Source of the DNA: Eudromia elegans | Lineage: Eukaryota > Chordata > Aves > Tinamiformes > Tinamidae | Reading direction: 5' to 3' | NCBI GenBank assembly: GCA_003342815.1 | Contig: PTEX01000012.1 | Location: 1,831,961-1,895,960, forward strand | Length of the DNA: 64,000 bases | Shown: positions 12,381 to 24,958 of the stretch, in pieces | Layout of the letters: each line of letters begins with the position of its first letter | Numbering within the stretch: the first letter of the stretch is position 1 | Notes under the pieces: generated by a model | Told to the model about the DNA's origin: nothing | Database searches by the model: none | The model's input: the letters and a program-made list of their open reading frames with translations, nothing else | Translations under genes and position numbers: made by a program

Positions 12381-14771
12381 AAATGCAGTTTTCTTTGTGC
12401 TGTAAAATGCACAGCACAAGCTGTACACGACAGAGCCCTTTTGTAGGACTTTAGCCTTCATTAGAAATAAGGGCTGGAAAGAATGTGCTACAAACCACCA
12501 CGCAACCCCACTGCTCAGGGCAGTGTTTTCCTGCAGAGCCAGGAAAACTCACAGCCTTGGGAATCTTGTCCTCGGACGCAGGACGTGGCGGGACGTGCAA
12601 CAGCAGTAGGTGGGTTCAGTGCGATGTTCCCTTGGGACTTGGGAAACGTGGTGCAGGATTGTGCTTGTCCTACCTGGCTTCATAGGCTGGCACGGGAGCC
12701 TGTGTGCCAAAGCCCTGGTTTGAGTAACAAGCGAGCGTTTTAGCACTGACGGTGTTCTTGAGCTAGCGGGAAGGGACTTTTGTTACTTCAAGCTGTAGTA
12801 AACCTACCATTCCAGTAACATACAATAGGTGTACTGGAGGATGCAATAAGAGAGAACTGTAAGCTGTCACTTATTACCGCGCTGAAGCTTGAAGTGTTTG
12901 ATTCAGTAACCGTCTTTTTCTGATATTTAGACAGAAATTTCCAAGGGGCCTTGTACAAAGGGTGTAGTGGAGTCGCTTCTTAATGAGTATTGAGCCCTCT
13001 GGGAGCGGGCTGCTGACTCACTGTGTGCCTCGGCGTAGGACTGCGCTCGCGTTTGGCATCCGTCACCAAGCAACTCTCGGGCATTAGAAGCCATCCATCA
13101 GTGCCTGGCTCGGCTGGATCCGAACTGACAGCTTGGGACGGAAAGCCTCCCGCTATCAAAGTCAGTCTCTGAGCTGTGCGGTCCCTCGAAACAAATGTTT
13201 CATTTGGAATAAGCGGAATATTAATGACTCTGATAAGAAAACGTGCCCCTCTTGTTTGCTTTGCTGTCTTCTGACTCTGTTTCGGTTCAGAAGGGCTGGA
13301 TGCTTCTCTCTTTGGTTGGGGCTTTCCATAGGGTTGAACTCCAGTCTCCATGCATTCACTTAAGGAAAATTTTACCTGTTTTCCAACTCCTCTTTGGCAA
13401 AATAAGGGCTGAAACAGAGGAGTCTTAGAGAGCTGAATCCAGCAAAGGAAAATTCAAGGTGGTGGATGCCTGGCATGAAGGCAGGAGTGACTTACACCTG
13501 TGCCTGGCTTTGAGGGGGTGTGCTGTGAGCCCCCAGGGGCACCTGAGCCAGGGCCCCTGCTTGCAGATCCCTCTCTGAGCAGTGGGCTGCGTTTTAGGAA
13601 GTTTCTGGGCTGTCTGGTTTCTACCAAGCCTAAGCACCCCCTCCTGGCAGCAGCAGGATCAGTTTAAAGCCCTTTTCCATCATGCTCTGCTCTGTAATGT
13701 GGAAGCTCTGTGAGTCTTTTGGCTTTTAAAAGCACCTCTTCAGGTTCCCCCCAGGTCTCCCTCGTCATTATAGCTCGGGCGTGCTGAGACCCTTAACTGC
13801 AAAATCTGATTGAGACATCTGCTGTAGTTGTGATCAGCCCAGTGCGTTCCTCATGCTGAAACCTATTATGTTACAGCTGTAGTTCGTAAATGCAGCCCTT
13901 TAAGGGAAAATATGAGTGAATATGTGTATTCACCCAGGCCTTCAGATGTTACACCAAAGACTAGGATCAGCAGCTCCTATGGAAGTTGGTGGTGGAAGGA
14001 GCGTTCCTCTGCTCTCCGCCTAAAGGGATACTCCCAGTGTAGGGGTTTTTCCCTGTTTTTGTTTTTGAGAAAATAATTGAAAGAGTACAATGTTAATAGG
14101 GGACTGGAGTGCTTTATTTAAAGGGTCTCGTACCTCACTTTTGAGGTTGGCAATGGTATTTATGATCAAGGGAAAACTGAATAGGAGAAAACTGGCAAAT
14201 GAGTATGAACAAAATACTGCAAAATTCACAGGAGAGACAAACCAGAAATCACTTAGTTTTGCTCTGTGCGAGTGATAAGATCTTGAAGTCGTAAGTAAGT
14301 TCGATATTTTCGTAGTCCCAGGTGATTCTTCCAGTGTCTGCCCCATCTTCCTGCAAAAGGAAAGGAGGTTTGTCGACAATTCAGATATAGGAACTTCCCA
14401 CACCATGCAGCTTAAAACAGACTCGGGGAAAGGCCTTTGCAAGCGGCCAGTGGCAGGTGCAGCGCCACTGACTCCTCAGAAGTTGCTGCACGTCTCTGTC
14501 AGGGACCCTCTACATCCCCTAAGACCCCTCTGAGACCCTCTAGGAGTCTTCAATCATCTTTTCTTAGAGTCACTGACATAAACGCCCGACCTGAAGCGAG
14601 TGTCGGTGGCAAGGTGCTGTGGCTGCATGGGGTAACTCTGTGCACGGGGCTGTTTGTGTTTACATTGCTCACTCGTCGTCACGCGGACTCCTCGCTGCGG
14701 CCCCCGGTGAAACGGCATCAGGAGCTGTCGGGCTTGTTTTGGCATCGGGAAGACATCAAGTGGCAGAAATG

Positions 14772-15838
14772 GACAGTGAGATGAATTATGAATTGGCTGG
14801 ATGGCAGAGCTCAGAGGGTGGTAATCAGTGGTGAAGAGTCCAGCTGGAGGCCTGTGGATAGTGGTGTCCCCCAGGGCTCAGTCCTCAGTCCGGTCCTGTT
14901 CAACTTGTTCATCAATGAGCTGGATGAAGGGATGGAGTGCTCCCTCAGCAAGTTTGCTGATGACACCAAACTGGGAGGAGTAGCTGATAGCCCTGAGGGC
15001 TGCACTGCCATCCAGAGGGACCTGGACAGACTGGACANCTGGGCNNNGAGNAACCTCATGAAGTTCAACAAGGGCAAGTGTAGGGTCCTGCACCTGGGGA
15101 GGAATAACCCCAGACACCAGTACAGGCTGGGGACCGACCTCCTGGAGAGCAGCCCCGCATAGAGGGACCTGGGCGTCATGGTGGACGACAAGTTGACCAT
15201 GAGGCAGCAGTGTGCCCTCGTGGCCAAGAAGGCCAATGGGATCCTGGGGTGCNTTAAGNNGAGCATCTCCAGCAGGTCGAGGGAGGTGATTCTGCCCCTC
15301 TACTCAGCCCTGGTGAGGCCGCACCTCGAGTACTGTGTGCAGTTCTGGGCTCCCCAGTGCAGGAGGGATGTGGAGCTGCTAGAGAGAGTCCAGCGCAGGG
15401 CCACAAAGATGATTAGGGGTCTGGAACATCTGCCCTATGAGGAAAGGCTGAGAGAGCTGGGCCTGTTCAGCCTGGAGAAGAGAAGACTGAGAGGGGACCT
15501 CATCAGTGCGTATAAGTACCTCAAGGGAGGGAGTGAGGAGGATGGGGCTGGCCTCTCCTCAGCGGTGGCCAGCGATAGGACTAGAGGAAACGGCCACAAA
15601 TTGAAGCTCCAAAAGTTCCACAGGAACTTGAGAAAGAATTTCTTAACAGTGAGGGTGACAGAGCCCTGGAACAGGCTGCCCAGAGAGGTGGTGGAGTCTC
15701 CTTCTCTGGAGATCTTCAAAACCCACTTGGACATCACCCTGTGCCACATGCTCTAGGAGACCCTGCGTGTGCAGGGGGGTTGGACTAGATGACCTCTGGA
15801 GGTCCCTTCCAACCTTACGCATTCTATGATTCTATGAA
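14772..15838 (+). mobile_element. CR1 LINE retrotransposon, 5'-truncated, 3' end intact
   Basis: The element runs from the reverse transcriptase region through the CR1 3' UTR. It ends in the family's typical short direct repeats (ATTCTATG followed by ATTCTATG) at about 15820-15838, and has no poly-A tail, as expected for CR1. About 1.07 kb is present, against roughly 4.5 kb for a full-length element, so it is a typical 5'-truncated insertion. The preserved reading frame and clean 3' end indicate a fairly recent copy. Eight N bases (15038, 15045-15047, 15051, 15253, 15259-15260) all fall inside it, suggesting assembly ambiguity between repeat copies. The 5' boundary is approximate because the upstream flank fades gradually. 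Confidence 0.95.
14788..15756 (+). pseudogene. CR1 ORF2 C-terminal fragment (reverse transcriptase), one nonsense codon
   Basis: One reading frame is open from 14788 to the natural stop TAG at 15754-15756, except for a single TAG at 15160-15162. There a Glu-type codon of the family appears to have become a stop, and the frame is unchanged on both sides. Visible RT motifs are [10 protein letters not shown] and the catalytic FADD box (in [11 protein letters not shown]). Further on come the family's conserved [11 protein letters not shown] and the [27 protein letters not shown] C-terminal region. The N-terminal endonuclease and first RT motifs are absent because of truncation. The protein copied the element's RNA at its target site during retrotransposition. 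This copy is inactive. Confidence 0.92.
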
Positions 15839-16009
15839 ATGAAACACCTCTCTCAGGAGAGTGCTGTGCTTCTGATTACAAAAGGAGAGAAAAACAAACA
15901 AAACCCAAAAGCCAAAGCTGGGGCTTGTGGTCATAGCAGGACCAGGGCTTTAGTACAGCGGGTACCTGGGGTACACCTGGCTCAAGGACACGCTTCTTGC
16001 TTTGGAGGT

Positions 16010-16620
16010 GTTTCATGGTCAGGGCGGAGCCAGGAGAGAGCCGCCGTGTGCGCGTCCGTGCACTATCTTGCTTTAAGCTTGGCACTGTGGCATGCTGCAG
16101 CCCCGTCCATCCCTGCAGTGCACGGGGCTGCGGAGCGGGCGCCGGCGGCTGCCTTGGAGCCGCGCTGCAGCTCTCGGGTCATCGGCCCCCGCAGGGTTTC
16201 TCCCTGCCCGCCAGCTCGCTCAGCTCCTGGGGAGCCCGGGCCGGCACCCTGCGCCACCAGGGGTGTGTACGTGAGCCCCGGGTGCCGAGGCCGTGGTGAC
16301 AGCGGCAGCTGGAGCCCCCGTTCGGCCAAACGGAGGATGAATCTTTAATGCCTTCAGCTCGAGCTGCATTGCGTTTCCCTGCGTCGTGGAAAAGGCTGCG
16401 TTCCATCTTTATTTAGGGCTTCTCACCAGGTGTGAAATGCGCTGATGACAAAAACTGCAGTTGAGGGTTTTTAAATGATGGAGATGGATGGCTTTAATCT
16501 TCTGCCACCTGAAGGGATTTTTACCCCTCCGTTTCTGTGCCCCAGTGAAAATGACGGGAACGGAGCTGGTGGCGAGGCGGCATCCAGCTGCACGGCACAG
16601 GCGCGGGCACACAAACCATG
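16010..16620. other. GC/CpG-rich islet adjoining the CR1 insertion
   Basis: High CpG density runs at about 16020-16330 with a weaker tail to 16620. It begins about 170 bases downstream of the CR1 3' end. Overlapping open frames on both strands are low-complexity and not recognised. Confidence 0.4.
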
Positions 16621-17324
16621 GATTTAAATGCGCCCTGACAGGCTGACCAGGCAGCCGTCGCCAGGAAGGGAAACTTCTGAAGTGAGAGGGAAGCAATGAT
16701 AATAATGAAGAGGCAGAACATTGACTTTAATATGCAGCAGCAGCAGCATGAACTGCTGGGTCTGATGAATCAGGCCGGGCAAGCTGGCACCAGTGCGGGC
16801 TGTGATTTGTTGCATACATTTGTTTCCATTTTTACCCATTAGTAGCCCGGCTAGCGCTCGGATGCAGCTGAGCGATGGGGAATGGGCAGAGGGGGAGGGA
16901 GCCTTGAGTTTTTAAAGCACTGATAGGTGGTGAATTTAGATCAGCCAGCTTTCCAATTTCCTCCTAAAATGCCTGGGCCCCTTTCTCCTTGCCTTCTTTC
17001 TAAAATAAATAAATAAATGGCGCTGCTGACGGTCCCTTTCTGCATTCCAAGCAGCAGCGCGGGAGCATTTCCATCACCTCAGCAGTTTTATGGACCTTTC
17101 CTGTAAGGCAGTGGGTCCTGGAGGTTGGTGCAGTGCCATTAGCATATGCCTCTGCAAAATATTTCATCCTTTTGTGACTCCCTTTTGATCAATTAAGTTT
17201 ATGTAGCTTTTTTTCCGAGTAAGTTGGCAGAGGAAATCTGTACAAAGCCTCCTTTTTGTGGAAGCAAGTTTATTTTCGCTGCTGAAGTGCAACAGCTGAC
17301 ATGATGCAGACTTAAATGCATGCT

Positions 17325-17368
17325 GGAAAAAAAAAAGGAGGGGAAAAAAAAAGAAAAAAAGAGGCAAG
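17325..17368 (+). repeat. Purine-only A/G-rich tract
   Basis: Nearly pure A with interspersed G runs, about 44 bases. It looks like simple-sequence expansion. Open frames crossing it are Lys-rich on + and Phe-rich on - and are artefacts. Confidence 0.85.
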
Positions 17369-18059
17369 TATTTTTACAGGGATTTCTGAACAAGCCTGTT
17401 TTCATAAAGCCTCTGACCCACGAGCAAATACAAAGACATTCAAGCCAGACTTCTGTCTTGGGTTGTAAACGCTCTCTTCTCTTAGTTACAGTCTATTCTT
17501 TATGCCCTTCCAGGTCAGATTTGGCCTTTATTTTATCCCATGCCATGGACTGTGTTAATGCACGCACTTAAGGAGGGATAGAGTGGACTTGGCCACTGAC
17601 TTCTCTTGAATTTAGTGTCAGTTTCTAGCAAGTTCATCAATGAAATAAATATTGACTAAGTATTAAAGAGGGAAGGAGATTTCTGTTGTGTAGATAATGC
17701 AGTTACGGTTGATGCACATGGCTGTAAAGCAGTGTGGCTGTATAAAATAGTAAACTCTGCCACGATTTGGAAATCATTATGAAATCAATTGGAAAATATA
17801 AGTACTTGATGCAATACTTAAGGGTGTTGTGTTTTTTTTTTTTTTTAAGCGTTTAGCAAATTTATAACACTGATGATGTAACCTCAAAATGAGCTGCTTA
17901 AGAACAGTCCCAGGGACTTACTCAGGATAGTAAAGGCCATAGTGACATAACAGTCACTGTGTTTCACTGTTAATAAAATTGGCAGGTGAAATTGGATGAG
18001 GAGATCTAGATAATAACAAGGATGGAGAAGAGTTTAACTCATCTTTAGAAGAACCAGAA

Positions 18060-18260
18060 ATATTGTGTTGTGTGCAGCACAGTATGGTTCAGTTTGGCAA
18101 ATTGGTGTATCTGCGGGAAAATAACCCAAAATGTGATGATACTAATGAAAGGAAAGGTGAGTAAGCATCAGTGCACAGAGGGACTGACCAATGGGGACGA
18201 ATGACACCAGTTTGCTATGCAAAAATAGCAATAAAATTCACTAAGGAGTCACTAAAGCTG
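18060..18260 (+). mobile_element. Possible very old CR1 relic
   Basis: Short collinear resemblances to the CR1 region downstream of the RT catalytic box can be followed by eye. They include a block near 18108-18125, one near 18163-18185, and one near 18220-18242 (TATGCAAAAATAGCAAT, resembling the family's GTTGCAAAAAAGGCTAAT). No reading frame survives, and the ends cannot be placed. It could instead be chance similarity in AT-rich DNA. Confidence 0.35.
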
Positions 18261-18311
18261 TAGCAAGAACCAGCATGGCAGAGGCAGTCAAGAATAGCGC
18301 TCTCTGCTTAG

Positions 18312-18325
18312 GTGCCCCCTGCTAG
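18312..18325 (-). promoter_or_regulatory. Candidate CTCF core site
   Basis: Read on the - strand the sequence is CTAGCAGGGGGCAC. It matches the CTCF core (CCASYAGRKGGCR) at all but one position. Sequence alone cannot show occupancy. Confidence 0.35.
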
Positions 18326-18649
18326 ACTGCACCATTGAGGTGTAGGGCTGAACCTTACGAGTAAACCAAAAGCATTCAATAAAAAGCAGCAGGTGAATTT
18401 CAGGCCTAGGTTGGGAGAAAACATAAAAATCAATGTGCAGAATGTAGTTGTATCTGATTGGTAATTAATAGAAGAGCTCAACCATCTGGGGAAGGTGGAG
18501 ATAAAACCTAAGGGAGATATAAAAAGGTTAGAAATGTAGCACAAAGTTATGGGAATTAAGGAGGGAATAAAAAAAAAGATCAATTTTTAAAAACACATCG
18601 CTGAGATTTATTGAACCGCACGAAACATCTGCAAAATTACTAATCTCGA

Positions 18650-18810
18650 CTACCTGATGCAGCTGAGCGCGAGCGCCGGCTCTGGCAGAGGGGCGGCCGT
18701 CGGGTGGTGCAGCTCGCCAGCCCCCTCGCTGCAGGGAGGCTGCTCCCCGAGCCCCGCGCTTCTGCAGCCGCCGCCTCCGCCTCGCTCCGGGCAGGCAGCA
18801 GGGCAGGCCG
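18650..18810. other. Short CpG-rich islet
   Basis: About 160 bases with high CpG and GC content inside AT-rich DNA. No coding motif is seen. Frames on both strands are Ala/Arg/Ser/Pro-rich. Confidence 0.4.
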
Positions 18811-19739
18811 ATGAACTGTCAGGAATTCCTCAGGGCGGTTGGTGTTCTTTATCTCAAAAATATGTGCCAAGTCCAAAGGAAAATTGCTGATTAGTTCTTA
18901 GAAGTAAAATGCGGCATCTGAACTTTGATACGTGCTGATAAACTGTCGCTTAATATGTGACAATGCAGAAGAAGTTCATGAGAGCTTTTTTTGTATATAA
19001 AAAAAACCAAAGTAGTGTTAAAAATAATTAAAACAGTGTTTTGTAATTATCAATAGGTAAGTTTACAGTACTGGAAGAATGTGTTCCATTAAGAAAGTTA
19101 TTTAGTGCTTATTTTTTAAGGTATCCTCTTAGTTTCCTGAGAGGAACCTTTGTTTTGCTGACTAGCACATTTAAATCTTCTCTCGTGCTTTTCTTGGACG
19201 TGTCATTTTGCCTCCGTATTAGGCTGCGTATCACAGCCCCTTGCACCTCATCCTGCAGCTCTGCCCCACAAGCCCATGGCAATGGGAAGAGCAAGTGCCC
19301 AGATCTGGAACTGACAATTGAATCCTTTTGGTCACCTTTTTGTCTTCCATTGCTGCCTTTTATGGCCGTCCTTCATCAGAGATCCTTGCTAGGACGGCTT
19401 GCCCATACAAACTTCCCGAGTTAATTCCTAAAAGTCTCCTCTGATATAGAGTAAATGACCTTGTCTTATATTCTGGTCTCATCCTTCCAAGACATTCTGT
19501 CTTCTAATGTCATGCTTCAATTTCACAGCTGCTACAGAAGTTGATTAAGAAAGGGAAACAAAGCAATATAGCTAGGTGTAAGTATTCACTCCCCCCTTTT
19601 TTTTTCAAATAGTTTCAGTGGCAATAACATAATCTTTTTATTTATTTTTTAAAAATAGAGTAAAAACAACCGTTTTCTGCTGAGTGTAGGAGGCTGTCGC
19701 TGCTCCCGCTGTGGTGATGCTGAGGAAACGTTTAACTGG

Positions 19740-19960
19740 GTTTTCCCAAAGACTGGAGTGGCGGTGGGAAGGTCATCGTTGTGCCTAATTGAAAAGGCCC
19801 CCCCAGCGTACAAAGCCCTGCTGCAGCTGTAATTATGGGAGCCTTTAGCCGTGCCCTGCAGCATGTGGAAACTAGTGGTAAGCCAGAGTCATCCTTTCGT
19901 TTGGAGATTACGTTAATTCCCAGAGAGAGACTGTAATTACAGGGAGGCTGCTGGTGCTGC
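19740..19960. promoter_or_regulatory. Candidate enhancer with four homeodomain core sites
   Basis: TAATTG (19786-19791), TAATTA (19830-19835), TTAATT (19913-19918) and GTAATTAC (19933-19940, a perfect palindrome) lie within about 155 bases. The surrounding sequence is otherwise fairly GC-balanced, so the sites are not a by-product of an AT-rich tract. This is the texture of a conserved non-coding element near a developmental gene. Conservation is untested. Confidence 0.35.
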
Positions 19961-22900
19961 AGGAGCCCGTGCTGGGCTGGCTGCATTCACTCAGCAGGGC
20001 TGCCCTTTGCTGCCTCTTTCCATGGGATCTTCCAGCACGCTGGAAAGTGCGGCACGGTTTGTGGCACCTCTTCCTCTTACCGATTCTTCTGCTGTCTCGG
20101 GCACTCTGGCTATCTGGGGTGCCAAATGGTTCATTAAATTTTGAAAGATTGTTTGGTGTGAGGACGTATTACTGGTAGCATTGCTGAAAGACAGCACCCT
20201 TTCCTTTCATTATAACCAAGACACAGAAAGGATGCGTTGACGCACACATTTGCTGGGAATGGAGGTTCGTAGACTGTAAGTTTCTTGAGGAGACTTTGAC
20301 TTCTCAGGTAGTTATGGGTGTATTTGAAATTACCCTTGGGAGACTGGAGTATAATTGTGCCACTAAAAGTTTCTAATTTTTATAGTACATGCAATATCTT
20401 TGTATTTTATAATTCTCATAAGCCCATTATTTTTAAACAAAGATTTGCTGTTAGGAAAGCCTTAGAAAAGCCGAACAGTCTGTTTTGCCCGCAGTTGAAA
20501 TGAGGTTAGGGATGAAAAGCCAGAGCTGCGCTCCATATCTCAAAGGACTTTTGAGGATAATATCTCCATTAAGAGACATCTCTGAAGCTCTCTGTATTAA
20601 TACAGTTTTTACTGCAAAGGAGAGATGTAATTTTTGCCAGTAAATTCATATGGACTGGTAGGATGTAGCGTTTTTGTGAAGTTCTTGCATAGGGCTGCTC
20701 TACAGGGTAACGTAGGGAATGCTGTTTGCTCCGTTACGCTAGAGGGTAGTGTGTACTGGAGAGACATTTTCTTATGGAAAAGTATTTCTTGTAATACTGT
20801 ATTGTACGTTTTATAAAATAGGCCATAAAATCAGACTTCTATTTTTTTAATTAATTAGACCATGATTCTTTGACTGTATTTTAAAATGCTTTAGCAAACA
20901 ACGACCCAGAATATGGCAGTACTGACTGATTTTCCACCAGTTGTTTAATAGCTACTGAACCAAAAATACTCACATTGCCTGGAGCTAATAAACTTGGGAG
21001 CTTTCTACCCAGAAAGCCCCACATTATTTTTATGAGTTCGTTCTTATGCAGTATAGCTTTCATATTTGCATAATGCGGCAGCAATGGTGTTTTGGCATTA
21101 AGGCAGATCTTTAATGGCTTTATTCTTGTCATCGGTTATCAGCTTCAGTGTAGAATATCTTTGCTCTCCAGCATGGAGACCGTGGACCTGGACATGATGT
21201 GGCCTCCCAGAGCAATCCTCTAGGGCCGGCTCGCCTCTGCTTAGGGTAAGGCTTCCTCCTGCTCTGCTGGCTGCATGGAATTGCCAACAGCGTTTCAAAG
21301 GTTGTTAATACAGCCAGGCAGTAGCTGCTGCGGTTAATTTAATAAAAGTACAAATTTAAAATATCCGTCAAATCATTTGAATCTGGCACGTTGCCCATAT
21401 TGATAATCTCTGTGCTTGGGAACAAGAAGACTGTTGCTGCTTGTTTGCTATTCCCTCTCTGTATAGTGAGGTGGAAACTTGGTAATAAAACAGTGTCCAC
21501 TGCAAAATGCCTGATTGACTAAGTTTGCTCTTCCATAGGAATACATCTGCTATTGTGATGGAAAATTTAAGTTTTTGTTTTGTTTTAACATTGACATTCA
21601 TTGATTTGATGCTAGTTCTTCCCTAATATGAGCATCCAAAGAGAAAATAGTTGAAATGTTTCAGTTTTCAAAACAGAAGTATTTGTAATTCCATTTATTA
21701 TTTTCAGAGCTAAGTCAATTCACTTTTTGCATTGAAAATCTGACTTTTTATTTAAATAATGTGCTAAGTGCTTATGGTATCTTTTAATAATGATATGATT
21801 AAGATCAAAATGTACGGTGTCATAGACCAAAGAGTATTTTTCTTCATCTGAGAATTCTGGGTATTTGAAAGTCATTTGGAGGATTAAGATAAAAAAAAAA
21901 GTTACTTTTGTTGTATATAGAATAGTGATCCAATTTTGGGGGTGCATTTTTGCCTATTTTGGTGTTTATGGCCCTGAGTTCCTCAGCTGTGTTTGGAAGC
22001 AGCGGGTCTGAGCTACGCTGCATTGGGGCAACGCGCTGCGTTTCCAGAGCCTGTGGGTGCCCCTTGCAGCCGAGAGCATTCCCGCTTGGCCTTGTTGAGT
22101 GAGTGGAGAAAGCTGAATGAATTCCTCTCAATCCAGATATCAAATTAGAAAGAGAAATTCCATGTGGTTTGTGGTTTCAGCATTCTGGATTCCGAATATT
22201 TTCTCTCTGTTTGCTTATCCGGCTAGATCCATTTGATAAGAACGTTGTGTCTTTGTGACACCTTGGGTGTTTGACGTGTTTGTTTTTCTGGCTGCTGTGC
22301 GGAGGTTCTATTTTGAGCACATCATTGCCTTCTTTGAGCCCCTTCTTTGGCTTCCTGCAAGGACTCGCCCCTCACCTGCACCTCTTTGACTGAATGAGGC
22401 ACGGCGTTGGGCTGGCACCTCCCGTGTTCCCCACACGGCGCTGACAGGCAACCTTGACCCTGTGAAGAAAAATAGGGGCCTGCAGTGTCTGCAAACATTT
22501 GTCACAGGTCATTGTGGCAGCTCGTGGGGACAGAGCCTTCCTGAAGTGAAAGAGCGAGGGGAAAGTGACTCATTTTGAGATGCTGCTCAGCGAGTGAGAG
22601 GATTCGTATGATGCCGCGTGTGAGCAGACTTTGATGAGGAGCTGCCTTCTGGTGGTATACTACTGTTCAACGGAAAAGTATATTTCAGTCACACGTTCTT
22701 CATAGAAAATAACTCACTTTTGTCAAGCAAACTTTTCCAAAGTATATTTTTTAATGTGCAATATATACCTCCTCATGTTTGTGAATATGAACTTAGTTGA
22801 GAAAATATTTGTGTATTATATTTGTTTTAGTGTTTCTGAGTAACCTTTCAGACTACTAAAGAAAGAAATAAGTGCAGCAATAAAAGTGATATAAAGTCAT

Positions 22901-23809
22901 GCTATCGTCTAAAAGGATGAAAAAAGAGGGTTTTGCAGATATGCCGTGAGGAAACAGTAGTAAAATTTGTAGATATGTTAATTAATAAGGAAGCAGTGTA
23001 GCTGGTAAAGATTTTAAGGCATGTTATAAGGACTGTAAATAACCTTGCAGAAAATCTGACGATTTCTATCATCTCTTGGTATTACATAACCTACACCTTT
23101 TACCCTTCTTTTTTATTCCTCTTCCCCCTTTCTTTCTCCTGAATGACCAGTCAATTTCATCTGCAAGACTGAATAACTGATATCTCCGGAAACCCTGACA
23201 GACTTTTGGAGAATTCAAATAATCACAAAATCCTTAATTTGGTAAAATATTCTCTATGGTTAGGACTATCAAAGAGTTACTTGAATTCCTTCCAGACTTG
23301 TGACTTTGGGAGAGACCATCCTGGCAATTGTGGTGATTGCCATCCCACAAGAAGGTGATAAAACCGTGGATATCATGACTAAATATCTTACAAATTGCTC
23401 AAAAAAAATATATCTTTCTTGAACTATTAAAAAATAGGGGAAAAATGTAGATACAATATATCACTCCCGCCAGTGAAGTGTTTGCAGTATGATAGCTTTG
23501 TCTTCTGAAATCTTGCTTGGGAAGTTCAGATTTGCACCTGACGTCCTTTGACAAGGACTGAGAAATTGTCTACAGAAGCCTAGACAGGACTAATGGTATT
23601 GACTTGGTTGGGAGCGGCTGCTGCGGCGCTTCGGTGCGTGCATCAGTAATCTAGAAGCAGTAGTAAACAAAATAATAAGCTTTTTGGATCAAGGGCTGTA
23701 TGTTTTCTCTGTTAGTAAAGGCTTACCCAAGCAGGTCTGCTGCTCTTTTCCCCTCTGCGTTGCTGTTTCCGTACTGTTGTTACAGCTTTGCATGGTTTTA
23801 CATGCTCGG

Positions 23810-24060
23810 ATTGGGGCGCTGCGGGTGCTTCAGCACAGGCTCGGCGTTTTCCCTGTGTCGAAGCCCTGTTTGTCGCCGTGTCGCGGCTGCCCGGATGCTC
23901 TCCCGAGGCAGCCGAGCCGCGGACACAGCGCAGGGCCCGGAGCGAGGCCCCGGGGCTGACGGTCTGCCGTTCCTGCCCGGGCCGGCGGGACCGCCTCTCG
24001 CCAGCAGAAATGCTCAGGATGGCAAAATCGGGCTTAGAAGGAGGAAAGGCGACGTGAGCA
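23810..24060. other. CpG-rich islet 2.3 kb upstream of GRIP1
   Basis: High CpG density lies at about 23815-24010, separated from the GRIP1 island by about 2 kb of AT-leaning sequence. Open frames on the + strand in all three phases show that stop depletion is compositional. A distal GRIP1 promoter or upstream untranslated exon is possible but unproven. Confidence 0.4.
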
Positions 24061-24382
24061 CGCTGTGCACCAGAAATACCTTCTTTGAAGGGTGGAAAGG
24101 AGGAGGCTGAGCAACCTGGTTCTCATGCTGGCAGGGAATGCAACATGTGTCCCCAAAGAACGGGGAGCTTAGACCTGTCTGCCAGGCGTAGACACTGCTG
24201 GCCCCACACTTTGCACTGTATTCAGTGCCTGTATTAATCAGGAAGAAGCAAAGAGCCAATATCAGGCAGCTGGACTGACTGTTATCTAGCAGGATAAGGT
24301 AAAGGAAGGTGCTTACCCAGGTCTGTCCGTGCCTGTCAAGCTTTCTGGCATCAAGGGCAGGCATCTGGCAGGTGAAAAAAAG

Positions 24383-24958
24383 ATGAATATGGATGCTGGA
24401 TTCTGCTTGCCACAAAACAAGCAGCAAATTCAGGACAGCCTCTGCATCGTAAGCTTGAAAAGCCACGATGGGCTGGGTGTGATGATGGTTGTTTCTGAGT
24501 CAACTTTTGCAGGGCTGAATAAGAGAGAAAAGGGAAATTTGGTCCAGATTCATATTAATTGGTGGTACTCTAGTCATGAAGGGCCCAGTGAGAAAGAGTC
24601 AAGCAAAGTTTTCTCTTCAAAAACTGTGGTGACAGCTTTGACCAGCAGTGAGCCACCTATCTTTGCAATGGGCCAAGTGTCCACAACACCTCCCTCCACA
24701 CATACATACGTGATAGTCCAGTATTTTCCTTTTTCTTTCTGCACCACTGCCTTATACTGCTTGGTTTCATTCTGCATTGTTGTCCTGGTGCCAGCCCTCC
24801 TTGCATGTCCATCTGTCCCTTGTCAGGAGTCTGTAATTACAGGTTATAGGGATCAACCCACCATTCAGGTGCATCTTGGTTTGCCACAGGCTGCATTTTA
24901 CAGCTGTTTGGGACAGCAAACTCTTCAGGAATTGGTAACAAGGCTGGAGAACGGATGA
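24383..24958 (+). other. Unrecognised 191-codon open frame upstream of GRIP1
   Basis: From the first in-frame ATG at 24383 the frame is open to TGA at 24956-24958. GC content here is ordinary, so stop depletion is less easily explained by composition than in the CpG islets. A hydrophobic segment (about residues 115-145) is visible. No domain or family is recognised. The - strand also has open frames across the same interval, and no splice or promoter context is evident. Chance remains the most likely explanation. Confidence 0.15.
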
